A stretch of DNA of 64,000 nt from Lysinibacillus sp. KCTC 33748 (GTDB lineage Bacteria; Bacillota; Bacilli; Bacillales_A; Planococcaceae): positions 124,001-188,000 of the forward strand of contig NZ_MWSJ01000005.1 in NCBI RefSeq assembly GCF_002237755.1, written 5' to 3'. A model generated the notes under the pieces. It was not told the origin of the DNA. It did not search any database and saw only the letters and a list, made by a program, of their open reading frames with translations. Below, one piece after another: positions 14,983 to 23,948 of this stretch. Both the position numbers and the translations under genes were made by a program. The number at the start of each line of letters is the position of its first letter. The first letter of the stretch is position 1.

Positions 14983-16725
14983 ATGTTTGATGTTTTAAGT
15001 AAATTAAGCTGGTTTTTTAAGGAGTATTGGAAACAATATACAATAGCTGTCGTGCTATTAATGATTGCGAGTGGCTTAGAAGTTGTTCCACCGTATTTGC
15101 TAGGGTCAATTATCGATTTATTGACTGCTGGAGAAATGACACAAGCTCTTTTAACGAAGTATATTTTGATTTTCATATGTATCATTATTGGGGGTTATAC
15201 CCTTAATTTTGTGTGGCAATTCAGATTATTTGAAGGGGCTATTAATCTAGAGAAAATTTTGCGTCGAAACCTTATGCAGCATTTTTTGCGCATGACGCCA
15301 ACGTTTTATGAGAAAAATCGTACCGGAGATTTAATGGCCCGTGCGACGAATGATTTAAACGCAGTGTCGATGACTGCCGGGTTTGGGATTATGACACTGA
15401 TCGATTCTACCATCTACATGGGCTTTATTATTTTTGCCATGGGTTATATGATTTCGTGGAAGCTTACTTTTTTTGCAATGCTACCAGTACCGATCATGGC
15501 CATCCTTATTCAATATTTAGGGAAAATAGTGCATGAACGCTATATGAAGGCGCAGGATGCTTTTGGTGAACTGAATGATAGTGTTCTAGAGTCGGTTGCA
15601 GGTGTGCGAGTTGTACGGGCATACGTACAAGAAAAAAAGGACGAAGCAAATTTTGCAGAGATGAGCGAGTTAGTGTATGAAAAAAATATGCATACCGCAA
15701 AAATTAATGCCTTATTTGGACCGATTACAAAGGTCGGTACTGGGATTAGTTATGTTGTAGCGCTTGGCTATGGTGCTCATTTAGTAGCAATTGAGGCTAT
15801 GACAGTAGGGCAACTTGTAACGTTCAATGTTTACTTAGGGCTAGCAGTTTGGCCAATATTTGCAATTGGGGAACTTATAAACGTGATGCAGCAAGGTAAT
15901 GCTTCTCTTGACCGCGTACAGGAAACACTATACTATGAGGCGGATGTTCGAAATATTGCGAATCCACAAACAATTGCGACACCAAATGCGATTGGCTTTG
16001 ATGATTTAAGCTTCCAATATCCACTGAGTCAGGTGAAAAACCTTCAGCGAATTTCTTTGTCGTTGAAAAAGGGGCAAACACTAGGGATTGTTGGTAAAAC
16101 GGGAGCGGGAAAAACGACCTTCCTGCGACAGCTATTACGTGAGTATCCAATCGGGGAGGGCCAGCTATCGATTGATGGAGTAGATATTGCTGCACAAACG
16201 AAGGAGCAGTTACTCGATTGGATTGGTTATGTTCCACAAGATCATGTTCTATTCTCACGTACTATTCGTGAAAATATTTTATTTGGGAAAGAAGATGCTA
16301 CACAGTCTGAATTGCACCAGGCGATTCGTTCTGCATACTTTGAAAAAGATTTAAAAAATTTACCGCTGGGCCTTGAGACACTTGTTGGTGAAAAGGGTGT
16401 ATCTCTTTCGGGTGGTCAAAAGCAACGTGTTTCCATTGCGCGTGCTCTTATTAAAGACCCTGAAATTTTAATGCTTGATGACTCGCTTTCTGCTGTAGAC
16501 GCCAAGACGGAGGCAAGAATTATTGAAAATATACAGCGAGAACGACAAGATAAAACGACGATTATTACAACGCATCGTTTATCAGGAATTCAGCATGCCG
16601 ATTTAATTATCGTGCTAGATGAAGGCCAAATTGTAGAGCAGGGAACGCATGAGCAGCTTCTTTCACAACAAGGATGGTATAAAGAGCAATTTGACCGTCA
16701 GCAGCTTGAAGGAGGTGCCTCATGA
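14983..16725 (+). CDS. bmrC: heterodimeric ABC multidrug exporter subunit, BmrC/YheI-like
   Basis: 580 residues. Six helices (about 20-310) form an exporter-type transmembrane domain, followed by an ATPase domain with Walker A 'GKTGAGKTT', signature 'SLSGGQKQR', Walker B 'ILMLDDSLSAVD' and switch 'TTHRL'. The residue after the Walker B Asp is Asp instead of the catalytic Glu, as in BmrC-type subunits with a degenerate site. It overlaps the next gene by 4 bp. It probably extrudes drugs and dyes in sporulating or late-log cells, as BmrCD does. A remnant resembling the end of a GntR-type helix ('LTALEKEGYKV') may lie just upstream (14935-14982). Confidence 0.9.
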   Translation: MFDVLSKLSWFFKEYWKQYTIAVVLLMIASGLEVVPPYLLGSIIDLLTAGEMTQALLTKYILIFICIIIGGYTLNFVWQFRLFEGAINLEKILRRNLMQHFLRMTPTFYEKNRTGDLMARATNDLNAVSMTAGFGIMTLIDSTIYMGFIIFAMGYMISWKLTFFAMLPVPIMAILIQYLGKIVHERYMKAQDAFGELNDSVLESVAGVRVVRAYVQEKKDEANFAEMSELVYEKNMHTAKINALFGPITKVGTGISYVVALGYGAHLVAIEAMTVGQLVTFNVYLGLAVWPIFAIGELINVMQQGNASLDRVQETLYYEADVRNIANPQTIATPNAIGFDDLSFQYPLSQVKNLQRISLSLKKGQTLGIVGKTGAGKTTFLRQLLREYPIGEGQLSIDGVDIAAQTKEQLLDWIGYVPQDHVLFSRTIRENILFGKEDATQSELHQAIRSAYFEKDLKNLPLGLETLVGEKGVSLSGGQKQRVSIARALIKDPEILMLDDSLSAVDAKTEARIIENIQRERQDKTTIITTHRLSGIQHADLIIVLDEGQIVEQGTHEQLLSQQGWYKEQFDRQQLEGGAS

Positions 16726-18455
16726 GTACGAGTCAACGTTTAACACGCTATGCAATGTATTTTAAAAAGACGATTCTACTAGGATTATTTTTCTTAACAA
16801 TCGCCGTCTTTACGGAGCTTGTTGGACCGTTTATTGCAAAGCATATTATTGATAATTACATGACAATTGGTCACATTGAATTAAAACCAATCACTTGGTT
16901 ATTACTTGTGTATTTACTTTTAGCAATAGCTACTGCTGTTTTACGCTATTTTATGTATGTTTATTTACAGATGGGTGCCAACCGTGTTGTACAAAAATTA
17001 CGTAAGGATGTATTTGAGCATATTCAAACATTGCCAATTCAGTACTTCGATACTTTACCAGCAGGGAAAATTGTAGCCCGTGTAACGAATGATACCGAGG
17101 CTGTTCGCAATTTATATGTTCAAGTACTGTCAAACTTCGTTACGAGTTTAATTTCTATTGTGGGTGTTTATATCGCACTCTTCATTTTAAATTGGAAAAT
17201 GGCATTGTTAGCATTGACTATGATACCAGTCGTTTATTTATGGATGATTTTATACCGTAAAGTGGCCTCGAAATATAATGATGTCATCAGAACGAAAATT
17301 GCCGATATTAACGCGATGATTAACGAATCGATTCAAGGAATGACAATTATTCAAGCTTTCCGTCGTGAGCAGCAAATGACGAAGGAATTTGATGATATGA
17401 ATAATGAGCATTATGCATATGAACGCAAGCTACTTTTCCTTGATTCTGCAACGTCCTTCAACCTTGTTAATACATTAAGACTAATTATGTTTACGGTCTT
17501 TATTTTCTACTTTAGTACACAGTCATTTACGGCCACGGAGGTAATTTCTGCGGGGACATTATATGCCTTTGTCGATTATTTAACGAGATTATTTAATCCA
17601 ATCACGAATATCGTCAATCAATTTTCTCAGCTTGAGCGCTCACTCGTTGCAGGAAAGCGTGTCTTTGAAGTGTTAGATACGAACGGGGAGCCAGTGGCTG
17701 AAAAAAGTATGCCTAGATATAAAGGAAATGTGGTGTTCGAAGATGTTTCCTTTGCCTATAAAAATGATGATTACGTATTGAAAAATTTATCATTTGAAGC
17801 ATACCAAGGTGAAACAATTGCCTTAGTAGGCCATACAGGGTCTGGGAAAAGCTCTATTATGAACTTATTGTTCCGTTTCTATGACCCATCTATAGGGAGA
17901 ATTACGATTGATGGAATCGACATCACTTCGGTTCCTCGTCAAACAATGCGTGAACATATGGGTATTGTTTTACAGGACCCATACTTATTTACAGGTACTA
18001 TTGCTTCGAACGTTAGCCTAAATAATCCTAAAATTTCACGAGAAAAAATAGAAGCCTCATTAAAGGCTGTTGGTGGGGAACGTGTTTTAGCGAACTTGCC
18101 AGATGGCTATGATGAGCCTGTTATTGAGAAGGGGAGCACACTGTCATCTGGGCAACGCCAGTTAATTTCCTTTGCGCGTGCCCTTGCCTTTGACCCGGCA
18201 ATTTTAATTTTAGATGAGGCTACTTCTAATATAGATACGGAAACTGAGGAGATTATTCAGCATGCGATGGATGTACTGAAAAAAGGACGTACAACATTTA
18301 TTATCGCTCACCGACTTTCTACTATTAAAAATGCCGATCGTATTCTTGTGTTAGATCGAGGCAAGATTATGGAACGTGGCACACATGATGAGCTATTAGC
18401 ACAGGGTGGCATTTATGAAAAAATGTATCAAATGCAGGCGAATTCATTGCAATAA
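16722..18455 (+). CDS. bmrD: heterodimeric ABC multidrug exporter subunit, BmrD/YheH-like
   Basis: 577 residues: six helices, then an ATPase domain with Walker A 'GHTGSGKSS', Walker B 'ILILDEATSNID' keeping the catalytic Glu, and switch 'IAHRL'. Its signature is 'LSSGQRQ', with Ser in place of the first Gly. That signature faces the partner's Asp-containing site, so one of the two composite ATP sites is degenerate and the other canonical. This asymmetry is typical of BmrCD/TM287-288 heterodimers. Translation is coupled to the first subunit (ATGA overlap), and a terminator follows at 18477. Confidence 0.92.
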   Translation: MSTSQRLTRYAMYFKKTILLGLFFLTIAVFTELVGPFIAKHIIDNYMTIGHIELKPITWLLLVYLLLAIATAVLRYFMYVYLQMGANRVVQKLRKDVFEHIQTLPIQYFDTLPAGKIVARVTNDTEAVRNLYVQVLSNFVTSLISIVGVYIALFILNWKMALLALTMIPVVYLWMILYRKVASKYNDVIRTKIADINAMINESIQGMTIIQAFRREQQMTKEFDDMNNEHYAYERKLLFLDSATSFNLVNTLRLIMFTVFIFYFSTQSFTATEVISAGTLYAFVDYLTRLFNPITNIVNQFSQLERSLVAGKRVFEVLDTNGEPVAEKSMPRYKGNVVFEDVSFAYKNDDYVLKNLSFEAYQGETIALVGHTGSGKSSIMNLLFRFYDPSIGRITIDGIDITSVPRQTMREHMGIVLQDPYLFTGTIASNVSLNNPKISREKIEASLKAVGGERVLANLPDGYDEPVIEKGSTLSSGQRQLISFARALAFDPAILILDEATSNIDTETEEIIQHAMDVLKKGRTTFIIAHRLSTIKNADRILVLDRGKIMERGTHDELLAQGGIYEKMYQMQANSLQ

Positions 18456-18476
18456 TACTTAAACTCCGACAAGCTG

Positions 18477-18507
18477 AAAGCCTCACTTTGTGAAAAAGTG
18501 AGGCTTT
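18477..18507. terminator. bidirectional terminator
   Basis: AAAGCCTCACTTT / AAAGTGAGGCTTT, 5-nt loop, between the convergent bmrD-like gene and the gene at 18512. Confidence 0.85.
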
Positions 18508-18511
18508 CTAT

Positions 18512-18883
18512 TTAAGATTTTACATTTTTAAAGACATTGACAAAAAAGAACAGTACTGAAATTGCTACTGCGATACCGCCACCAGATACAAAGAGCTCAA
18601 ATAACCAGCGTGGTACATCTAGATGAACCATCATCATACCGACTAAGAGGAACGGCAATCCGAGATTGTAGAACCAAAATTGTGCTTTGGCCAGTCCTGT
18701 CTCGGCTGCATCTTTATATATTGAATAAATTAAACCGATTAAACCAGTAGTCAGCCAACCTACCACACCGATGTGTGCGTGTGTCGCCGTCCATTCGAGT
18801 TGAATTGTATAATGCATAAACAGTCCAAAAGCCAAAACAATCACTAAATATAAGACTGAAATCTTTATCCATTTAGCACTCAT
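18512..18883 (-). CDS. small four-helix cytochrome-c-oxidase-like membrane protein
   Basis: 123 residues with four helices. 'TATHAHIGVVGWLTTGLIGL' in helix 2 resembles the His-containing helix of heme-copper oxidase/NorB subunit I, and homologues are often annotated as cytochrome-c oxidase or cbb3-like subunit I fragments. It is far too short for an oxidase (about 480 residues or more) and lacks the remaining heme and Cu ligands. It may be a heme-binding membrane protein. It is monocistronic, with AAAGGAGTTG before the ATG. Confidence 0.7.
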   Translation of the reverse strand: MSAKWIKISVLYLVIVLAFGLFMHYTIQLEWTATHAHIGVVGWLTTGLIGLIYSIYKDAAETGLAKAQFWFYNLGLPFLLVGMMMVHLDVPRWLFELFVSGGGIAVAISVLFFFVNVFKNVKS

Positions 18884-19036
18884 TTATAAACAACTCCTTT
18901 CCCGAAATGATTTAGCTAGCTATTACAGTTTATTCTTATCGAATAAAAAAGTTGACATATTATTTTTTTGTGAAAAATGCCGATTTTTCCTGCGGGATAA
19001 AGTGTTGAAAGTATAAAATTGCTAATTGGAGGATCT

Positions 19037-20470
19037 ATGAAAAAGAAAATTATTTTTTTTATGATTATTTTAATGGTTTGTTGTTTGCCAATTACCTTTG
19101 TTGTGAAGGAAAGAGCTCGAAAGCAAATGATGACAACAAAAGTGAATAGCATCATAGCTGAAAATTGGAAGAACAATGAGTATAGTATTACTGTACGAGA
19201 TATAGATACTGGGAAAGTACTTTACAATAGAAATGGAGATAAAATGATACGCCCTGCTTCTTCGCTCAAGCTTTTAGTTAGCGCCGCTGCTTTGGATTTA
19301 TTAGGGCCAGATTATCGCTTTGCTACGAAGACATATGTCGATGGCACAATTGAAGATGGTGTTCTTCATGGTAATATTTATATACAAGGCGGGGGAGATC
19401 CAACGCTTTTACCTGTTCATTTAGAATCGTTTTCGAATGAAATGAAAAAGATAGGTATCTCGAAAATTACGGGTTCCTTAATCGGGGATGATACTTGGTT
19501 TGATGCAGATCGTTTACCAAAGGGAATTGTACCTGAAGAAGAGGATCAACCATATGCTTCGCGTATTTCGGCATTAACGATTTCGCCAAATGATCAATAT
19601 GATATTGCAACTGTGCAAGTGAAAGTGACAGGCTCAAAGGTTGGTACTGCGGGTTATGTCCAGCTTGTGCCGTTTGCAAGTACTATTCCGGTTGTTAACA
19701 AAACAAAAGTTGTGAACAAGGACGAGAAAAGTACAGTGAAAATTACAAGAGAATACGGTACAGATCAAATCATTGTAACAGGTAACTTACCAGTAGATTC
19801 GCAGGAAAGTACAAATGTAGCTGTCTATCATCCAACGCTATATACACTTGACGTATTCCGAGAAAAATTAATAGCGAAAGGTATCCAAACAATGCCTATT
19901 GAAACAGGAAAGGTACCTGAGAATGCACAACAAGTAGGTATTTCATATTCAAAACCATTACAGGATATTAACTTTATGTATTTAAAGTTAAGCATTAATG
20001 GGATGGGTGATATGTTTACTAAACAACTCGGGCGAAAGTTACTTGACGAAGGAAGCTGGTCGGCTGGCATTAAAGCGATTCGTACGTATGGTAGTGATAT
20101 TGGGCTTAATATGGAGCATTGGTATATTGAAGATGGTTCAGGTTTAAGTCATCAAAATCGAGTAAGCAGTATGCAAGTAAGTCTATTATTATATAACGTT
20201 CGCAATAAATCCTGGTATTCCTCATATTTAGATGCATTACCGCATGCAGGAAGAAAGGGCAGCCTTGTTGGTGCGACTTTAGAGAATCGCATGGAGGGCT
20301 ATAGTGTATCTGCTAAAACAGGCTATATTTCTGGAACATATGCTTTGTGTGGCTATGTAAAAGGAAAGAGTGGCAAGTGGTATATCTTTAGTATTTTGAC
20401 ACAGGCCAATAAAACTTCAGCTATCCCAACTATTGATGAAATTGTCAAACAGATTGCAAATGAAATGTAA
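19037..20470 (+). CDS. dacB: D-alanyl-D-alanine carboxypeptidase/endopeptidase, S13 (PBP4-type)
   Basis: 477 residues from the ATG at 19037 (GGAGG 6 bp upstream; the earlier in-frame TTG is inferior). An N-terminal signal/anchor is at residues 5-22. Active-site motif S75-S-L-K78 lies in 'RPASSLKLL', the second box is 'DGSGLSHQNRVS', and the third box is K-T-G in 'SAKTGYISGTYALCG'. A large insert between the first two boxes is typical of peptidase S13. It acts outside the membrane, trimming or cutting peptidoglycan stem peptides. Monocistronic. Confidence 0.93.
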   Translation: MKKKIIFFMIILMVCCLPITFVVKERARKQMMTTKVNSIIAENWKNNEYSITVRDIDTGKVLYNRNGDKMIRPASSLKLLVSAAALDLLGPDYRFATKTYVDGTIEDGVLHGNIYIQGGGDPTLLPVHLESFSNEMKKIGISKITGSLIGDDTWFDADRLPKGIVPEEEDQPYASRISALTISPNDQYDIATVQVKVTGSKVGTAGYVQLVPFASTIPVVNKTKVVNKDEKSTVKITREYGTDQIIVTGNLPVDSQESTNVAVYHPTLYTLDVFREKLIAKGIQTMPIETGKVPENAQQVGISYSKPLQDINFMYLKLSINGMGDMFTKQLGRKLLDEGSWSAGIKAIRTYGSDIGLNMEHWYIEDGSGLSHQNRVSSMQVSLLLYNVRNKSWYSSYLDALPHAGRKGSLVGATLENRMEGYSVSAKTGYISGTYALCGYVKGKSGKWYIFSILTQANKTSAIPTIDEIVKQIANEM

Positions 20471-20901
20471 GAATGTTGAACAATATGGTTTAATTTATTT
20501 CAGCAGGGTGTTTTTTTGTAGCGAAAGCGAAGCGTCAGTTACAGGTGTAAAAGGGTCAGGGCAATGTAAAGGTGTCTTGACCTTTTTTCTATTCCTTTTT
20601 TGTAGTAGAAAGCAAAGGCCATTCTAATCTGCAATCTCAATAGATCATGAGATGAATGCGGATAAAGAGTGTCTATTTTTGTAAAAAACATAGTGGCATA
20701 ATATTAGTCCTTTTATCATAATGTTAGCTGACATTAAATAATTGAAATTTAATTTACAAATAAAGTAATATTATGTGTTATTAGTAAATATTACTGTACG
20801 TCTTTTTTTCGTCCGATATGCATATAATTAGACTATATTAACTTTTTTCCAACTTAATACGTCAAAAAGTAGGGTAAATTTTTGCAAGAGAGGACTTATG
20901 T
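20471..20901. other. intergenic with extragenic repeat and inverted repeat
   Basis: Bases 20517-20542 (GTAGCGAAAGCGAAGCGTCA...) are the reverse complement of 23706-23731 with one mismatch. Next to them, AAGGGTCA ... TTGACC with a T run (about 20549-20592) may end the dacB transcript. At 20764-20795, AGTAATATT / AATATTACT is a perfect 9-bp inverted repeat upstream of the LCP gene and could be an operator. Confidence 0.45.
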
Positions 20902-21834
20902 ATGGAAAAAAACACAAAACGCACTAAAGAAAAAAAGAGCAAGAAGAAAATATGGCTTTGGATAGTAGGTGGCTTATTAACGATTTTTTTAATTTTTATA
21001 GGTACTGCTTATTACACTATCCAAAAAACAATGAATAAAATAAATACACCATTAATTGAAACAACGGATGAAAGTAAAGAACAAAAAATAGTGACGAAAA
21101 AAGACCCGTTTTCCGTGTTAATGCTTGGAGTAGATGAACGAAAAGATGACAGTGGACGTTCTGACACGATGATTGTCATTACCGTGAACCCTGAAAAACA
21201 AACGATGAAGATGCTCAGTATACCTCGAGACACTCGTACTGAAATTATTGGACATAATTCCGTCGATAAAATCAACCATGCCTATGCATTTGGCGGCGTC
21301 CCAATGGCAGTCGATACGGTGGAGCATTTTTTAGATATACCTATTGATTATTATGTGTTTGTTAATATGGATGGCTTCCTGCAAATTATTGACACGATTG
21401 GTGGGGTAACCATTGATAATGACATGGACTTAACCTTTGATTCCTATCATTATCCGAAAGGTGAGATAACTTTAGATGGTGATAATGCACTGATCTTCTC
21501 ACGTATTCGTTATGAAGATCCTCGTGGTGATTTCGGTCGTCAAATTCGCCAACGACAAATTATTGAAGCGGTTTTGAAAAAAGCTTCATCGAAATCTTCT
21601 ATATTATTAAAGGCTTCAGATATGCTTGATGTAGTAGGAGATAATGTTCGTATGAATTTTACGATGAAGGATTTAATTCAACTACAAAGTATTTATAAAA
21701 ATATGGATGGGAATCTTGAGCAGTTGTCGTTTAAAGAGGGAGATGGCAAAAGAATTGATAACATATGGTATTTCATCCCTAAAGAGACCGAGCTAGAAAA
21801 AATAAAATCGGAATTAAAAGCTCATTTGCAATAA
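20902..21834 (+). CDS. LCP-family (LytR-CpsA-Psr) cell-wall glycopolymer ligase
   Basis: 310 residues. A Lys-rich cytoplasmic tail and one helix (about 15-36, IWLWIVGGLLTIFLIFIGTA) anchor an extracellular LCP domain. Motifs: 'VLMLGVDERKDDSGRSDTMIV' region (Arg/Asp pyrophosphate site), 'SIPRDTRTEI', 'KINHAYAFGG', 'DGFLQIIDTIGGV' and 'FSRIRYEDPRGDFGRQIRQR'. These enzymes attach teichoic acid or other glycopolymers from lipid carriers to peptidoglycan. The LytR name is historical; it is not a regulator. Monocistronic. Confidence 0.94.
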   Translation: MEKNTKRTKEKKSKKKIWLWIVGGLLTIFLIFIGTAYYTIQKTMNKINTPLIETTDESKEQKIVTKKDPFSVLMLGVDERKDDSGRSDTMIVITVNPEKQTMKMLSIPRDTRTEIIGHNSVDKINHAYAFGGVPMAVDTVEHFLDIPIDYYVFVNMDGFLQIIDTIGGVTIDNDMDLTFDSYHYPKGEITLDGDNALIFSRIRYEDPRGDFGRQIRQRQIIEAVLKKASSKSSILLKASDMLDVVGDNVRMNFTMKDLIQLQSIYKNMDGNLEQLSFKEGDGKRIDNIWYFIPKETELEKIKSELKAHLQ

Positions 21835-22264
21835 AAGAGTAACAATTTGAGTACGATAGTGGTAAACCTTTTGACAATGAGGGGAGGGAGATACATGAAT
21901 GGAAGGACCCAGGTGCTTAGGTATACAGCTGTAAACAATTGCATGCAAAGCTATGTGCCTAAGCGTAAAGTTCAAAAAAATTCATTCAGTTCTGCTATGC
22001 GTCATCTACAACTATTGTGCTTAAAAATTTTCATGTGAAACATAAAAAATCATTTAGGTAGGGTGCATGCCTAGTTGAATGGTTTTTTTTATTTTATCTA
22101 CTTTCAGTGGGTGTCTAAACACCTGTACCTGCCGCTACGCTTTCGGTACAAAGCCGATACCGGACACATTAGGCCTAAACATAATTGATTTATTATTTTA
22201 TTTATTTGAAATATCAGAAAATTGATGTATAATTGTATTAGAAATGGTTGAAGGAGTGATTGTG
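21835..22264. other. intergenic with partial repeat copy
   Basis: An ORF at about 21895-22038 has a GGGAGG site but no recognisable protein character. Bases about 22121-22182 carry GCTACGCTTTCGGTAC and AAAGCCGATACCGGACAC, a partial version of the structured repeat at 23690-23905. Confidence 0.4.
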
Positions 22265-22363
22265 ATGATTATAGGTACATTTTTTTTAGCAGTTGCATTA
22301 CATGTAGGTATTGTTTTAACAGTAGACTTATTAACTAATCAGCAACACTCTACTACTACGTAA
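22265..22363 (+). CDS. 32-residue hydrophobic small protein
   Basis: ATG at 22265 with GAAGGAGTGA upstream. The product is MIIGTFFLAVALHVGIVLTV followed by DLLTNQQHSTTT, one membrane helix with a short polar tail. A TATAAT-like box lies about 30 bp upstream and an imperfect terminator (GGCAAAG... CTTTGTC, T run) follows at about 22405-22440. The complete transcription-unit layout supports a real gene, but the family is unknown. Confidence 0.5.
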   Translation: MIIGTFFLAVALHVGIVLTVDLLTNQQHSTTT

Positions 22364-22519
22364 AGTAACCACTCATAATCGAAAAATAAAAGAATAGAAT
22401 GCATCTAGGCAAAGTTATAAAATAGCTTTGTCTATTTTTTATGAACATGAAACAATTTATGTGAAAATTCGTCCATATACTGTAGAAAATGTTATACTAT
22501 AAAAAAACAGTATCGGGGA

Positions 22520-23086
22520 ATGAGCATGCAAGAAGAGAAAACAAGTAGTTTCAAACAGGATATAATATCCTATCTTAAAATTATTGTAATTACTGCTATA
22601 GTTGTTTTAGGCTGTAAGCAATTTTTATTTGCACCGATTAAAGTACAAGGGGCTTCTATGTACCCAACTTATCATGATAAGGATATTATTATTGTAAGTA
22701 AAATGAGTAAAATTGAACGCTTTGATCAAATTGTCTTTCAATCACCAACAGAGGATGAGCTATATATTAAACGAGTGGTTGGCCTACCAGGTGATACAGT
22801 TGAAATGAAAGACGATGTTTTATATGTAAATGGAAAAGCTTATAAAGAGGATTATGTGAATCGTCAAACAAATGATCCTAAGCAATTACGAATTACAGAA
22901 AATTTCACGTTAGAGCAATTAGTAAATGAGAAAAAGGTACCTGAGGGTAAGTATCTTGTACTCGGGGACAACCGTTTAAGAAGTTCTGATAGCCGCCATT
23001 ATGGCTTAATTTCTAAAGATGCCGTCTATGGTGAAGCTAAATTAACAATATATCCGTTTAATCGTTTCCATATTGGTTCAAAGTAA
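22520..23086 (+). CDS. type I signal peptidase
   Basis: 188 residues. One N-terminal helix (about 19-38) is followed by the catalytic domain: Ser46 in 'QGASMYPT', Lys84 in 'YIKRVVGLPGD', and the box 'LGDNRLRSSDSRHYG'. The Ser-Lys dyad and single anchor are typical of Bacillus Sip-type enzymes, which cleave Sec/Tat signal peptides outside the membrane. Two ATGs (22520 and 22526) are possible starts; the Shine-Dalgarno CGGGGA is modest. A terminator lies at 23111. Which Sip paralogue this is cannot be told from sequence alone. Confidence 0.94.
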   Translation: MSMQEEKTSSFKQDIISYLKIIVITAIVVLGCKQFLFAPIKVQGASMYPTYHDKDIIIVSKMSKIERFDQIVFQSPTEDELYIKRVVGLPGDTVEMKDDVLYVNGKAYKEDYVNRQTNDPKQLRITENFTLEQLVNEKKVPEGKYLVLGDNRLRSSDSRHYGLISKDAVYGEAKLTIYPFNRFHIGSK

Positions 23087-23110
23087 ATTAAATAGGGACT
23101 TGCAGTGAAA

Positions 23111-23135
23111 AAGAGGCTACGTTAAGTAGCCTCTT
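23111..23135 (+). terminator. intrinsic terminator
   Basis: AAGAGGCTAC / GTAGCCTCTT with a 5-nt loop and seven further T bases, between convergent genes. Confidence 0.88.
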
Positions 23136-23138
23136 TTT

Positions 23139-23345
23139 TTAGTCCGCTGATAAATCCTTGCAAACTTTATAAGTGGAATAATAGGAACAAACTGTTGAAT
23201 TTTCAACCGTTTCTTTTATGGGGATTTGCTGTTCGCTCAGACTAGGAGAATTGATTGCTTGTTGATCGATTGAGAGCTCTTCTGTTATTGGTTCTACACC
23301 ATAAAACAACAATAAAAAATAGCATACTAAACCTACTATACGCAA
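23139..23345 (-). CDS. small putative secreted protein
   Basis: 68 residues from a TTG start with GAGGTGA upstream. Residues 2-16 (RIVGLVCYFLLLFYG) form a signal-like segment. The mature part is polar with two Cys (TVCSYYSTYKVCKDL) spaced nine apart, which could form a disulfide. No family is recognised. It converges on the signal peptidase gene and is probably real given its ribosome site and composition. Confidence 0.45.
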   Translation of the reverse strand: MRIVGLVCYFLLLFYGVEPITEELSIDQQAINSPSLSEQQIPIKETVENSTVCSYYSTYKVCKDLSAD

Positions 23346-23576
23346 ACAATCACCTCACAATGTTCTGTTATATTAGTATGTATGGTCAAACTTGAAAAAA
23401 TATAAGTAAAATCTGAAATTTCTTTCTTTTAATATGGTTTTTTAGTAGGTAAGGGGTTGCACTTTAATGAATGAGAGTGCTATAGTGAACTAAGTTTATG
23501 GATGACAAGAAAGAAATAATAAAAAAGTGTTGTCATGCAAATTTCAATATGCTAATATAGCTAACGTAAATATTTG

Positions 23577-23678
23577 ATATGTATAACCTCAATAATATGG
23601 ATTGAGGGTCTCTACCAGGAACCATAAAATCCTGACTACAAAAATCGTGCTTCATTTTTGTAGTCAGGATTTTTTTTA
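23577..23678 (+). promoter_or_regulatory. guanine (purine) riboswitch with terminator
   Basis: The aptamer has the purine-riboswitch skeleton: TATAA junction, P2 CCTCAAT/ATTGAGG with an L2 AATATGG-type loop, the TCTACC junction, P3 CAGGA/TCCTG with an ACCATAAAA loop, then GACTAC. The specificity base (position 74 in xpt numbering) is C at 23636, which predicts guanine or hypoxanthine rather than adenine. The 3-prime half is shared with a terminator, 23629-23645 paired with 23654-23670, followed by seven T. Ligand binding should therefore disfavour or favour read-through by competing stems, as in xpt-type OFF switches. The controlled gene is the MFS exporter at 23949. Confidence 0.92.
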
Positions 23679-23689
23679 ACTTCTTTCAT

Positions 23690-23905
23690 CAGTATCCAAA
23701 CATTTGTAGCTGACGCTTCGCTTTCGCTACAAAAAACATTTGCTGAAAGAAGTTAAAGCCTCCGGCGGATGTCACGGAATCGGAAAGGAGTTCTTAGAGG
23801 ATGTTAGCCATTATCGCATCCATGCGATAATGGCTAACTGACCTGCGTCGTGCAGGCCTATGCATAAAGCCGATTCCGGACGCAATTATGCCGAGGCATA
23901 ATTCA
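23690..23905 (+). repeat. multi-hairpin extragenic repeat element
   Basis: Several perfect inverted repeats are packed together: a 17-bp stem GTTAGCCATTATCGCAT / ATGCGATAATGGCTAAC with a 2-nt loop (about 23804-23839), CCTGC/GCAGG, ATTATGCC/GGCATAAT, and an outer pair GGAATCGG / CCGATTCC. The 5-prime part (23706-23731) recurs inverted at 20517-20542, and part of the 3-prime end recurs near 22150-22180. It sits between the riboswitch terminator and the start codon it controls. Confidence 0.7.
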
Positions 23906-23948
23906 TATCTCCCTACAAAAATGAAAGTGTAACAGAAGGGTGATAATT

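Noticed and set aside
21847-22038. A 63-codon frame after the LCP gene
   Set aside because: Composition is not protein-like despite a GGGAGG motif near an internal ATG. No neighbour or motif supports it.
23490-23580. A separate small gene before the guanine riboswitch
   Set aside because: Frames are short and lack ribosome sites; the stretch is better explained as promoter DNA.
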